From: Minicystis rosea
GTDB taxonomy: Bacteria; Myxococcota_A; Polyangia; Polyangiales; Polyangiaceae
Reading direction: 5' to 3'
Length of the DNA stretch: 64,000 bases
NCBI GenBank assembly: GCA_001931535.1
Contig: CP016211.1
Coordinates: forward strand, 11,392,377 to 11,456,376
The position numbers were made by a program, and so were the translations under genes. Below are positions 34,464 through 43,044 of this stretch, one piece after another. Each line of letters opens with the position of its first letter. The stretch's first letter is position 1. The notes beneath the pieces are model-generated. The model did no database searches. It saw only the letters and a program-made list of their open reading frames with translations, and had not been told where the DNA came from.

Positions 34464-35246
34464 TCACCCACCCGCGAGGCACATCGCCAAGAGCTCGCTG
34501 CGGCTCTGCACGCCGAAATGGCGGTAGAGCGCTTTCACGTATTCGTGCACGGTGTGGGGGCTGAGCCCGAGGCTCGCGGCGACCTGCTTCTCGCTCTGCC
34601 CGCGGGCGAGGGCGCGCAGCGTGTCCTGAAGGCGAGGGGCGAGGCCGCGGCAGAGGGTGGGATCCACGTCGGTGCGGGGCTCGTGGAGGAAGGTGCACTC
34701 GCGGCTGAAGATGTCGATGATCCGCCGCTCCCGCTCGCAGAACGGGCGCTCGCCCCAGGCGCGGTGCAGCGAGATGCTGCTGCTCTCGTCGCCGCCGGGC
34801 GCGTACGTCGCGTAGATGAAGCTGTCGACGCGAGCCGCGCGGCGGAACTCCTGCACGTGCGTCGATCCGTACCAGTCGCGTCCATCGAGGAGCTGCTCGC
34901 GGGTGAACGTGGAGACGGGCGACGACACCGCGCGGGCGAGGCGCGGCATGCTCGGATCGAGCGAGGTCCACTGCGCGTCCTCGATGTACGCGAGGAACAT
35001 GCGCCGCTCGCCGTCGCCGCAAAAGCCGAGGTCGAGCGCGTTGCGGATCATCACCTGCCCCGAGAGCATCCCATCGACGTGGGCCCAGAGCGCGACCTGC
35101 GCGCCCACGAGCGCGCGCAGGCCTTCGAGCGCGTGGCGTCGTTGCTGCATCGATCCCCGCGGAAGCTCGCGCAGCTCCATGGCCAGCCGCAGCACGCGCT
35201 GAAGCTCGTCGAAGCGCACCATGTCGGACCGCCCCGGACCGCTCAT
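34464..35246 (-). CDS. LuxR-type transcriptional regulator
   Basis: A 260-residue protein starting at ATG 35246 after GGGAGGAT. The C-terminal helix-turn-helix is typical of the LuxR/FixJ class: LQDTLRALARGQSEKQVAAS then LGLSPHTVHEYVKALYRHFG. The N-terminal 180 residues form an alpha/beta sensor-like region (ALVGAQVALWAHVDG, RVDSFIYATYAPGGDESSSI), perhaps GAF-like, with no receiver aspartate motif. It is divergent from a secreted amidohydrolase gene and is the most likely regulator of it. The shared intergenic region is 165 bp. Confidence 0.85.
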   Translation of the reverse strand: MSGPGRSDMVRFDELQRVLRLAMELRELPRGSMQQRRHALEGLRALVGAQVALWAHVDGMLSGQVMIRNALDLGFCGDGERRMFLAYIEDAQWTSLDPSMPRLARAVSSPVSTFTREQLLDGRDWYGSTHVQEFRRAARVDSFIYATYAPGGDESSSISLHRAWGERPFCERERRIIDIFSRECTFLHEPRTDVDPTLCRGLAPRLQDTLRALARGQSEKQVAASLGLSPHTVHEYVKALYRHFGVQSRSELLAMCLAGG

Positions 35247-35411
35247 CCGATCCTCCCGCCCCACGATCGCGCGACGGCCACGCCTCGGCAAGATGGGCGC
35301 CACGGCACGCGTCGCATCCCCCTGTTCCGGGGGATGGGATCGACGTGGAGGCCGACCCATTCTGCGCGTGCCTGCGCCGGCATTTCCCCGCGCGCAGGGG
35401 AGGGAAGCTTC
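35247..35411. promoter_or_regulatory. Divergent promoter region of LuxR regulator and amidohydrolase
   Basis: A 165-bp region between two start codons. It contains short G/C palindromes (CCCCTGTTCCGGGGG near 35321) but no clear sigma-70 hexamers. It is a probable operator site for the LuxR-type protein. Confidence 0.35.
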
Positions 35412-37076
35412 ATGCGCTCGACATCTTGTCTCACCGCGCTCGCCGCGGCCTTTGCTGTCTCGTTGCTCGCGGGCGCCGCCGACGCCTCGCATGCTCGAAC
35501 CATCTTTCACAACGGCACCGTCTTCACGTCGAACCCCGCCGCGCTCTGGGCGCAGGCGGTCGCCGTGGAGGACGATCACATCCTCGCCGTCGGATCCGAC
35601 GCCGAGGTGCTGTCGCTCGCCAACGGCCACACGACCGTCGTCGATCTGGAAGGACGCGCCCTCATCCCCGGCCTCAACGATGCGCACGTCCACGTGCTCG
35701 CGCCGGAGGGCACCTACCTCAACTCGCCGGCCTCGTTCATCCCGGGGCCGGGGCCGACGCTCGCCGACGTGCAGGGCATGATCGCGGGGGCGGCGGGCGC
35801 GTTGCCGTCGGGATCGTGGCTCTTCGGGTTCATCGGCAGCGCGATCTTCGACGACGATCAAGCGAACCGCTTCGCGCTCGATGCGGTCTCGCCCGATCAC
35901 CCGGTCGTGCTCTTCGGATGGACCGGACACGGCACGTGGATCAACACCAAGGCCATGGACGTGCTCGGCATCTCCGCGACCGAGCCGGATCCGTTCGGCG
36001 GCCATTTCGAGCGCTTTTCGGGCTCGAACGTCATCACCGGCGAGGCCCACGAGTACGCCGAGTTCCGCATTCGCCGGAAGCTCTACGCGCTCCTCTCCGA
36101 CGATCACCTCGTCGCGCAGTACCGCGCCTTCGCCGCGCAGGCCTTGCAGCTCGGGTTCACGACGCTCCAGGACATGGCCGTGGGGCTCCGGCACGAGCGC
36201 GCGGTCTCGGTGATCGCGGCCGCGGATCTGCCGATCCGCATGCGATCCATCTGCTTCCAGCTCTCGCCCCAGGAGGACTGCGCGATCGCGAGCCACGCCG
36301 TGACGCCGATGGTGCGGGCCTCGGGCGTGAAGTGGGTGACCGATGGCACGCCGGTGGAGCGGCTCGCGTTCGTGGAGACGCCGTACGCGGATCGGCCGGG
36401 CGAGGTGGGCGGCGTCAACATCAAGCCGGCGCGGCTGCGCGACATCGCCGACGAGCATCGGCACGGGCCGCCGGCGCGGGAGCAGCTCCTCTTTCATGCG
36501 GTGGGGGACGGCGCGATCGATCGCGTCCTCGAAGCGCTGGAGGACACCGGCGGCGCGCGTGTGTGGAGGAAGCGGCGCACGCGCATCGAGCACGGCGATC
36601 TGCTCTTCCCCTGGGACTATGGCCGCGCTCGCGATCTCGGCGTCGTCATCGTGCAGAACCCGACGCACTTCACGCTCGCGCCCGTGTTCGCCGAGCGCTT
36701 CGAGCCGCAGGTCTTCGCCGAGCTCGAGCCGCTGCGCACGCTGCTCGACGAGGACATCCCGCTCGCGCTCGGGACCGACGGCATCGGGCAGCCGCTGAGC
36801 CCGTTCGTCGATCTGTTCCTCGCGACCATCCACCCGACGCGCCCGGCCGAAGCGCTCACGCTGGAGGAGGCGCTGATCGCGTACACGCGCGGATCCGCGT
36901 ACGCCGAGCACGAAGAAGACGAGAAGGGGACCCTCGCGCCCGGTCGTGTCGCCGACCTCGTGGTGCTCTCGCAGGACATCTTCCACGGCCCGCCGCCGGC
37001 CATCCCCGCGACCACGAGCGTGCTCACGATGGTGAACGGACGCATCGTCTGGGATGCGGGCGTGCTCTCTCCCTGA
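35412..37076 (+). CDS. Secreted amidohydrolase (YtcJ-like, amidohydrolase_3 family)
   Basis: A 554-residue protein with a signal peptide (1-26, cut near ADASHA). The family landmarks are the N-terminal beta sandwich (ARTIFHNGTVFTSNP), GLNDAHVHVL with the metal-binding HxH, a central TIM barrel with HAVGDGAIDRVLEAL and TRIEHGD, then LALGTDGIGQPLSPF, and the C-terminal GTLAPGRVADLVVLS. Metal-dependent hydrolases of this type act on exocyclic amides, carbamates or lactams. The exact substrate is not predictable. A LuxR-type regulator is divergent. Secretion is uncommon among YtcJ-like proteins. Confidence 0.88.
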   Translation: MRSTSCLTALAAAFAVSLLAGAADASHARTIFHNGTVFTSNPAALWAQAVAVEDDHILAVGSDAEVLSLANGHTTVVDLEGRALIPGLNDAHVHVLAPEGTYLNSPASFIPGPGPTLADVQGMIAGAAGALPSGSWLFGFIGSAIFDDDQANRFALDAVSPDHPVVLFGWTGHGTWINTKAMDVLGISATEPDPFGGHFERFSGSNVITGEAHEYAEFRIRRKLYALLSDDHLVAQYRAFAAQALQLGFTTLQDMAVGLRHERAVSVIAAADLPIRMRSICFQLSPQEDCAIASHAVTPMVRASGVKWVTDGTPVERLAFVETPYADRPGEVGGVNIKPARLRDIADEHRHGPPAREQLLFHAVGDGAIDRVLEALEDTGGARVWRKRRTRIEHGDLLFPWDYGRARDLGVVIVQNPTHFTLAPVFAERFEPQVFAELEPLRTLLDEDIPLALGTDGIGQPLSPFVDLFLATIHPTRPAEALTLEEALIAYTRGSAYAEHEEDEKGTLAPGRVADLVVLSQDIFHGPPPAIPATTSVLTMVNGRIVWDAGVLSP

Positions 37077-37155
37077 GCTTCCGGTGAGCGTCCCGCGTGC
37101 GACGGATCCCTGCGCACGCCTTGTCACCCCGAGAGGGCGCTCCTAGCCTCGCGGG

Positions 37156-37692
37156 ATGCTTGCTGCGATTCGTCCGCTCCTCCGCGCCGTCTCCGCCCAT
37201 GCGCACCGCCTCGCGCTCGTGTCGTGCGCCGCGATCGCCGTCGGGGCCGCGACGGGGTGCTCGCCCGTCGTCACGGTGCACCACACCGAGGTGCGCGGGC
37301 TGTCGACCTCGGGGCTCGACATCGTGGCCGTGCTCGAGGTCGAGAACGAGAACGGCTTCGACGTCGAGATCCGCCGCGTGCGGGCCAACGTGGTCGTCGC
37401 GGATCGTTACCGCCTCGATCCGATCGACATCCAACCGAACAAATGGATCGGCGCGGGCCGCAAGGTGAAGGTCTCCGTTCCCGTGACCATCCCGTGGACG
37501 ACGATCCCCGGCGTGCTCTCGGCCACCGTGGGCTCGTCCGAGGTCGCGTATCACGTGTCCGGCACGGCGGACGTGACGGCGGGGCGATCGCTGCGGGTCA
37601 AACAGAACCACTACCCGATCGATCAAGACGGCACGATCCCGCGCAGCATGCTCAGCAAAGGGCGCGGCGGCGGCTTGCCGTTCCCGTTCTGA
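37156..37692 (+). CDS. WHy/LEA14-like lipoprotein
   Basis: A 178-residue protein. A basic N-region and hydrophobic core end in the lipobox AAIAVGAATGC. The mature domain, VTVHHTEVRGLSTSGLDIVA followed by VLEVENENGFDVEIRRVRAN and VSVPVTIPWTTIPGVL, follows the WHy/LEA14 pattern: a beta sandwich with the conserved 'v.v.NPNg..v.v' strand, here ENENGFDVEI. Such domains occur in desiccation-response and outer-membrane-associated proteins. It probably sits on the outer or inner membrane facing the periplasm. Confidence 0.75.
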   Translation: MLAAIRPLLRAVSAHAHRLALVSCAAIAVGAATGCSPVVTVHHTEVRGLSTSGLDIVAVLEVENENGFDVEIRRVRANVVVADRYRLDPIDIQPNKWIGAGRKVKVSVPVTIPWTTIPGVLSATVGSSEVAYHVSGTADVTAGRSLRVKQNHYPIDQDGTIPRSMLSKGRGGGLPFPF

Positions 37693-37886
37693 GCGAGCCG
37701 CGTGCTGCGGAACCTCCGTCGCTGGCAGCCGCCGCCGCAGCCGTGACGTTGTCGTAGGTCATTTGCGGACCTTTCCAATGAGCACGCAACGGCGCGCGCG
37801 ACGATGACCGCGCTGCGGTTGCGCTCGCTGGATCTCGCGTCGATCTCGACCCAACGCGTCACGAACGAGTGCCCCGCCCGACAGAT

Positions 37887-37901
37887 CGGATCTTCGATCC
37901 G
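37887..37901 (+). promoter_or_regulatory. Candidate operator palindrome upstream of the molybdo-enzyme operon
   Basis: CGGATC-TTC-GATCCG is a perfect 6-bp inverted repeat with 3-bp spacer. It lies 28 bases before the ATG at 37930, where a repressor could block transcription or translation. A protein-binding role is inferred from the symmetry and position only. Confidence 0.4.
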
Positions 37902-37929
37902 TGATACGACCGGGTCTTCAGGCGGCGCC

Positions 37930-39528
37930 ATGCAGCACACGATCTTCGATTGGAAGAATCAGGTGCCGGACGAGCCCGGCCGGCTCGATTTCCAGCGTCA
38001 TCCGCGCACGGTGAAGCTCGTCGACGAGACGCTCCGCGACGGCTTGCAGAACGCGACGGGGCGCGCGGGGCCGATCCGCACGAAGGTCGATCTGCTCCAC
38101 GCGATGGTGCGGGTCGGCGTCGACGTCGTCAGCGTCGGCTTACCGGCCGCGGGCGCGCGCTATGCCGAGGACACTCACCACCTCTGCTGCGAGATCCGCG
38201 ACGCGCGGTTGCCGCTCGTCGCCACGGCGGCGGCGCGCACCGTGGTCGCGGACGTGGAGGGCATCGTGCGCGCATCCGATCGCGCGGGCCTGCCCATCGA
38301 GGTCTATTCGTTCGTGGGCAGCTCGCCGATCCGGATCGAGGTCGAGGACTGGGCCATCGACATGCTCGTCGAGCGCGTGCGCGCCGCCGCGCGCGCGGCC
38401 GTGAAGCATGGCCTCCGCTTCTGTCTCGTGACCGAGGACACGACGCGATCGCACCCCGACGTGCTGCGCGCGCTCTTCTCCGCGGCCGTCGACGAAGGCG
38501 CGAGCCGGCTCTGCCTGGCGGACACCACGGGCCACATCACGCCGTACGGCGTCGAGGAGCTCGTGGATTTCACGCGTCGTTTGCTCACGGAGATCGGCGC
38601 CGTGCACGTCGAGCTCGACTGGCACGGTCACAACGATCGCGGCCTCGCCTTGCCCACCGCGCTGTGGGCGGTCTCCGCCGGCGTCGATCGCGTGCATGGC
38701 ACCGGCCTCGGCGTCGGCGAGCGCGTGGGCAACGCGAGCCTCGAGCTCTTGGTGCACAACCTCGGCCTGCTCGGCGCGCGCCCGGTCGTGGCGCGCGAGC
38801 GGCTCCGCGAATATTGCGAGCTCGCGGCCCGCGCGCTCGCGTGGGAGATCCCCGACGATCATCCCCTCGCCGGCAGCCGCGCCGTGCGCGCCGGGACTGG
38901 GGCCGAGCCCTATCGGGCCGTGCCCACGGAGACGCTCATGCAACGTCCAGAAACCAAAGGGCCGCGCCGCGATCCGCTCGTGCCCATGACCATGCGCATC
39001 GGCGGTGAAGCGGTGGAGCTCGCCGTCCACCCGCGCCGCACGCTGCTCGAAGCGCTCCGCTACGATCTCGATCTCATCGGCAGCAAACAAGGCTGCGACA
39101 AGGGCGATTGCGGCGCGTGCACCGTCGTCGTCGATGGTCGGGCCGTGCTCTCGTGCTTGACGCTCGCGCTCGACGCAGACGGCTGCGACGTGCAGACGGT
39201 GGAGACGCTCGGCGAAGCGTCGCACCTCGATCCGCTGGTCGAATGCTTCGATCGCGCGGGCGGCGGCCAGTGCGGCTTCTGCACGCCGGGCATGTTGATG
39301 AGCGCGACGGCGCTCCTCGATCGCCGGCCCAAGCCCACGCGCGACGAGATCAAGGTCGCCATCTCCGGCAACCTCTGCCGCTGCACCGGCTACGGGCGCA
39401 TCGTGGACGCGATCGAGATGGCTGCGCAGATCAAGCGCGGCGCGGCCCCCGCCGCAGAGCCGTGCTTCGAGCACGTGCCCCCGCCGCTCCCGTCCAACAC
39501 CAAGAAGCCTCGCGAGGAGAAGCGCTAG
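37930..39528 (+). CDS. Fusion protein: DRE-TIM (isopropylmalate synthase-like) domain + [2Fe-2S] subunit of a molybdenum hydroxylase
   Basis: A 532-residue protein. Residues 1-325 are a DRE-TIM barrel: VDETLRDGLQ (32-41), LADTTGHITPYGVEELV, DWHGHNDRGLA near 232 with the metal-binding HxH, and GLGVGERVGNASLE near 260. The leucine-feedback domain of LeuA is missing. After a linker of about 25 residues, residues 352-510 are a complete [2Fe-2S] small subunit: GCDKGDCGAC with SCLTLA (plant-type cluster) and GQCGFCTPG with GNLCRCTGYG (second cluster). The next two genes encode the molybdopterin and FAD subunits. No start or ribosome-binding site is seen before the second half. I know no characterised enzyme with this fusion. 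Confidence 0.88.
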   Translation: MQHTIFDWKNQVPDEPGRLDFQRHPRTVKLVDETLRDGLQNATGRAGPIRTKVDLLHAMVRVGVDVVSVGLPAAGARYAEDTHHLCCEIRDARLPLVATAAARTVVADVEGIVRASDRAGLPIEVYSFVGSSPIRIEVEDWAIDMLVERVRAAARAAVKHGLRFCLVTEDTTRSHPDVLRALFSAAVDEGASRLCLADTTGHITPYGVEELVDFTRRLLTEIGAVHVELDWHGHNDRGLALPTALWAVSAGVDRVHGTGLGVGERVGNASLELLVHNLGLLGARPVVARERLREYCELAARALAWEIPDDHPLAGSRAVRAGTGAEPYRAVPTETLMQRPETKGPRRDPLVPMTMRIGGEAVELAVHPRRTLLEALRYDLDLIGSKQGCDKGDCGACTVVVDGRAVLSCLTLALDADGCDVQTVETLGEASHLDPLVECFDRAGGGQCGFCTPGMLMSATALLDRRPKPTRDEIKVAISGNLCRCTGYGRIVDAIEMAAQIKRGAAPAAEPCFEHVPPPLPSNTKKPREEKR

Positions 39529-39530
39529 CC

Positions 39531-41867
39531 ATGGATGAGCGACGCATCCCTCCGCCGATCCTCACGCCCAGCACGGGCACCGGCCTCGTCGGGAGCCGCA
39601 CGCGATCGCAGATCGGCCCGCGCGTCACGGGGCAGGTCCGCTACACGGACGACGTTCATCTGCCGCGCATGCTCTTCGGGCGCCTGTTGCGCTGCCCGCA
39701 TCCGCATGCGCGCATCGTGCGCATCGACGCCTCGCGCGCGCTTGCGCGGGCCGGCGTGGTCGCGGTCATCACCGGCCGCGACATGCCCGAGCGCTTCGGC
39801 ATCATCCCCTGGACGCCCGACGAGTTTCCCCTCGCGCTCGATCGGGCCCGCTTCATCGGCGACGCGGTGGCCGCCGTCGCAGCGACGGACGAGCGCCTCG
39901 CGCACGAGGCCGCCGAGATGATCGACGTGGAGTACGAGATCCTCCCCGCGGCGACCGATCTCGACACCGCCATTCATCGACCCGAGGTCGGCCTCGGCAA
40001 GGGCGGCACCGACAACGTCTCGAAGGAGGTCGAGCTCGCCTTCGGCGACGTCGACGAGAAGCTCGCGCAGTCCGACGTCGTGGTCGAGGGCGACTACTAC
40101 TACGAGGGCTCGGCCCACGTCCCCATCGAGACTCACTGCGCCCTCGCGCAGGTCGACGCGAACGGTCTCCTCACCGTGTGGTCCGCGACGCAGGTGCCGC
40201 ACTACCTGCACCGCGAGCTGTCGCGCGTGCTTCGCCTCTCGCCCGCGCGCATCCGCGTCATCCAGCCGCCCATCGGCGGCGCCTTCGGCGGCAAGAGCGA
40301 GCCGTTCTCGCTCGAGTTCTGCGCCGCCAAGCTGGCCATGGTGACGGGCCGCCCGGTCAAATTCCTCTACACGCGTGAGGAAGAGTTCTACGCCCACCGC
40401 GGCCGCCATCCGATGCGCATGCATCTCAAGGTCGGCGCCACGCAGGACGGCAAGCTTCAAGCGGTCGACGCCAAGACGGCCATCGACGGCGGCGCCTACT
40501 CGTCGTTCGGTCTCGTGACCGCGTACTACTCCGGGCAGCTCCTGACGCTGCCCGCGTTCGCCGACGCGTATCGCTTCCACTCCACGCGCTACTTCACCAA
40601 CAAGCCGCCCTGCGGGCCGAAGCGCGGCCACGGCAGCGTGCAGCCGCGCTTCGCCTTCGAGGTCTCGCTCGACAAGATCGCCGAGAAGATCGGGATGGAT
40701 CCCATCGAGCTGCGCCGCCGCAACATCGTCGAAGAGGGCGCGCCTTCGCTCAACGGCATGCGCATCACCTCGAACGGCATCCGCGAGTGCCTCGACAAAG
40801 TGGAGGCCGCGAGCGGGTGGAAGGAGCGGCGCGGCAAGCTCCCCTTCGGCCGCGGGCTCGGCGTCGCCGTGAGCGCGTACATCAGCGGCACCAACTACTG
40901 CATCTACCCGAACCGGATGCCGCAGAGCGCGGTGCAGCTCAAGGTCGATCGCTCGGGCGTGGTCACGGTGTTCTCGGGGCAGAGCGAGATCGGCCAGGGC
41001 TGCGACACCATGCTCGCGGTGCTCGTCGCCGACGAGCTCGGGCTCGATCTCGGGGCCGTGCGCGTCGTCTCCGGCGACACCGATCTCTGCCCCGTCGATC
41101 TCGGCGCCTACTCCTCGCGCGGCACCTTCATGAACGGCAACGCCGCCCTCCACGCCGCGCAGCAAGTGAAGGAGAAGCTCGTCGCCGCCGTCGCCGAGAA
41201 GCTCGACGCCGCGCCGCGCGCGATCCTCGTCACGCGTGGCCGCCTCTGCCTCGCGTCCGATCCGTCGCGCGGCGTGAGCATCACCGAGGCCATCGAGCTC
41301 GCCGAGTCGAAGTTCGGGACCCTCGGCGCGGTCGGCTACTACAACACGCCCGAGCTCGGCGGCGACTACCGCGGCGGCACCATCGGCGCGTCGCCCGCCT
41401 ACTCGTTCACCGCGCACGTCGCCGAGGTCGAGGTCGATCCGCGATCCGGCCGCGTCGACGTGAAGACCATCTGGGTCGCGCACGACTGCGGCAAGGCCCT
41501 CTGCCCGACCATCGTCGAAGGCCAGATGGAAGGCTCGGCCTACATGGGCGCGGCCGAGGCGCTCCTCGAAGAGCACGTCATCGGCGAGGACGGCCTGCAC
41601 AAGGGGCCGAACCTCCTCGACTACCGCATCCCCACGAGCCTCGACGTGCCCGATCTCGTCGCGCTCCTCGTCGAATCGAACGATCCCGAAGGCCCGCGCG
41701 GCGCCAAGGAAGCCGGCGAGGGGCCGCTCCATCCATCGATCCCCGCGATCGCCAACGCCATCTTCGACGCCGTCGGCGTCCGCATCGATCGCCTACCGTT
41801 CACGCCCGCCCGCGTGCTCGCCGCGCTCCGCGCGCAGGGCGCGTCCGGCCAACGAGCCGCCGAGTAG
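39531..41867 (+). CDS. Molybdopterin-binding large subunit, xanthine oxidase family (4-hydroxybenzoyl-CoA reductase alpha-like)
   Basis: A 778-residue protein, typical for this subunit. GQVRYTDDVHLPRMLFGRLL opens the aldehyde-oxidase-type first domain. GGAFGGKSEPFSLEF is a molybdopterin-contact block. GQSEIGQGCDTMLA and GAYSSRGTFMNGNA are cofactor segments. KEAGEGPLHPSIPAIANA contains the catalytic glutamate near the C-terminus. ATG 39531 lies two bases after the previous stop, with GAGGAGAAG ahead. Together with the flanking genes it forms a three-subunit enzyme that transfers electrons through Fe-S clusters and FAD. Substrate assignment rests on the companion FAD subunit. Confidence 0.92.
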   Translation: MDERRIPPPILTPSTGTGLVGSRTRSQIGPRVTGQVRYTDDVHLPRMLFGRLLRCPHPHARIVRIDASRALARAGVVAVITGRDMPERFGIIPWTPDEFPLALDRARFIGDAVAAVAATDERLAHEAAEMIDVEYEILPAATDLDTAIHRPEVGLGKGGTDNVSKEVELAFGDVDEKLAQSDVVVEGDYYYEGSAHVPIETHCALAQVDANGLLTVWSATQVPHYLHRELSRVLRLSPARIRVIQPPIGGAFGGKSEPFSLEFCAAKLAMVTGRPVKFLYTREEEFYAHRGRHPMRMHLKVGATQDGKLQAVDAKTAIDGGAYSSFGLVTAYYSGQLLTLPAFADAYRFHSTRYFTNKPPCGPKRGHGSVQPRFAFEVSLDKIAEKIGMDPIELRRRNIVEEGAPSLNGMRITSNGIRECLDKVEAASGWKERRGKLPFGRGLGVAVSAYISGTNYCIYPNRMPQSAVQLKVDRSGVVTVFSGQSEIGQGCDTMLAVLVADELGLDLGAVRVVSGDTDLCPVDLGAYSSRGTFMNGNAALHAAQQVKEKLVAAVAEKLDAAPRAILVTRGRLCLASDPSRGVSITEAIELAESKFGTLGAVGYYNTPELGGDYRGGTIGASPAYSFTAHVAEVEVDPRSGRVDVKTIWVAHDCGKALCPTIVEGQMEGSAYMGAAEALLEEHVIGEDGLHKGPNLLDYRIPTSLDVPDLVALLVESNDPEGPRGAKEAGEGPLHPSIPAIANAIFDAVGVRIDRLPFTPARVLAALRAQGASGQRAAE

Positions 41868-41875
41868 GAGCCTCC

Positions 41876-42865
41876 ATGCTGCCGCTCCCGATCTTCGACT
41901 ACCACCGCCCCCAAACGTTGTCCGAAGCTCTCGGCTTGCTCCGCGATCTCGGGCCCAAGGCGCGGATCATCGCCGGCGGCACCGATCTCCTGCCCAACAT
42001 GAAGCAGGGTCTCTTCGAGCCCGAGCACGTCGTCTCGATCGCGCGCCTCGACGAGCTGCGTGGCATCACGCTCGAAGACGAAGGCCGCACGCTCGTGATC
42101 GGCGCGGGCATGCGCCTCGCCGAGATCGCCGACAGCCTGCTCGTGCAGCGCCTCGCGCCCGCGCTCGCGGAAGCGACCGCCGCGGTGGGCGGCCCGCATC
42201 ACCGCGCCATGGGCACGCTCGGCGGCAACGTCTGCCTCGACACGCGCTGCCGCTACTACAACCAGACCTACTTCTGGCGGAAGGCGCTCGGCTTCTGCAT
42301 CAAGAAGGACGGCACCGTGTGCCACGTGGTGAAGGGCGGCGCGAAGTGCGTGGCCGCTGCTTCGAACGACTCGGCCCCGGCCCTGATCGCGCTCGACGCC
42401 GAGATCCGCATCCTCGGCGCGGACGGCGAGCGACGCGTGCCCGCGCGTGATTTCTATACAGCCGACGGCGTGAAGAACACGGTGCTCGAGGCCTCCGAGA
42501 TCGTGGTGCGGGTGGCGGTGCCGGTGATGAGCGATCGCAAGAGCGCCTTCGAGAAGCTGCGCAAACGCGGCGCCATCGACTTCCCGCTCCTCTCTGTGGC
42601 CGCGCGTGTCGACGTGTCGGCGAGCGCGAGGGATCAGGTGACGGCGGCCGACGTGGTGGTGAGCGCGCTCGGTGCCCGCCCGCGGCGCATCCGCGGCGCC
42701 GCCAACGTCGGTCCCGCGACGCCGGCCGATCGATTGCCCGAGGTGCTCGCGCAGGCCGCGTTTGCCGAGTGCAAGCCGCTCTCGAACCTCGACGACGAAA
42801 CGGAGTGGCGCCGCGAGATGGTGCCGGTGTTGGTGCGGCGAGCCGTCGAGCGCGCTCTTCGATAG
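41876..42865 (+). CDS. FAD-binding medium subunit with extra [4Fe-4S] loop (4-hydroxybenzoyl-CoA reductase beta-like)
   Basis: A 329-residue protein. The FAD-binding region has ARIIAGGTDLLPNMK and HHRAMGTLGGNVCLDTR. Between about residues 120 and 160 lies a cysteine loop with Cys125, Cys141, Cys149 and Cys158. Their spacing of 16, 8 and 9 matches, from memory, the four ligands (122, 138, 146, 155) of the extra [4Fe-4S] cluster in Thauera HcrB. Ordinary xanthine or CO dehydrogenase medium subunits lack this loop. It is preceded by TAGGAG and is the last gene of the operon. The enzyme should therefore run reductively or with ferredoxin-like partners. Confidence 0.9.
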   Translation: MLPLPIFDYHRPQTLSEALGLLRDLGPKARIIAGGTDLLPNMKQGLFEPEHVVSIARLDELRGITLEDEGRTLVIGAGMRLAEIADSLLVQRLAPALAEATAAVGGPHHRAMGTLGGNVCLDTRCRYYNQTYFWRKALGFCIKKDGTVCHVVKGGAKCVAAASNDSAPALIALDAEIRILGADGERRVPARDFYTADGVKNTVLEASEIVVRVAVPVMSDRKSAFEKLRKRGAIDFPLLSVAARVDVSASARDQVTAADVVVSALGARPRRIRGAANVGPATPADRLPEVLAQAAFAECKPLSNLDDETEWRREMVPVLVRRAVERALR

Positions 42866-42944
42866 CGCGCCCACGTACGCGCGCCTTGTCGGCATCGAGA
42901 GCGTCCTCTACGCGAGGCTCGCGCACGCATGGGCGCGGCGCGCC

Positions 42945-42972
42945 TTGAAATGAATTACGGTCATCATATAAT
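42945..42972 (+). promoter_or_regulatory. Near-consensus sigma-70 promoter for the alpha/beta hydrolase gene
   Basis: TTGAAA (42945-42950), a 16-bp spacer and TATAAT (42967-42972) stand out in the GC-rich background. The start codon of the next gene (43045) is about 70 bases downstream. This is the best promoter match seen in the window. Confidence 0.7.
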
Positions 42973-43044
42973 GGCCGGCGGGCGCTCCCCCAGCGAGCGC
43001 GAGGACGGCGCGACCTGCTCGGCGCCGCGCAGAGAGAGGCTTGC

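Noticed and set aside
34464..37127. An 887-residue minus-strand frame ending in the LuxR gene
   Set aside because: Only its last 260 residues are the regulator; the rest is antisense to the amidohydrolase gene.
37804..37929. Longer N-terminus (42 residues) of the DRE-TIM fusion protein
   Set aside because: The extension covers the palindrome region and is not domain-like; ATG 37930 directly precedes the barrel.
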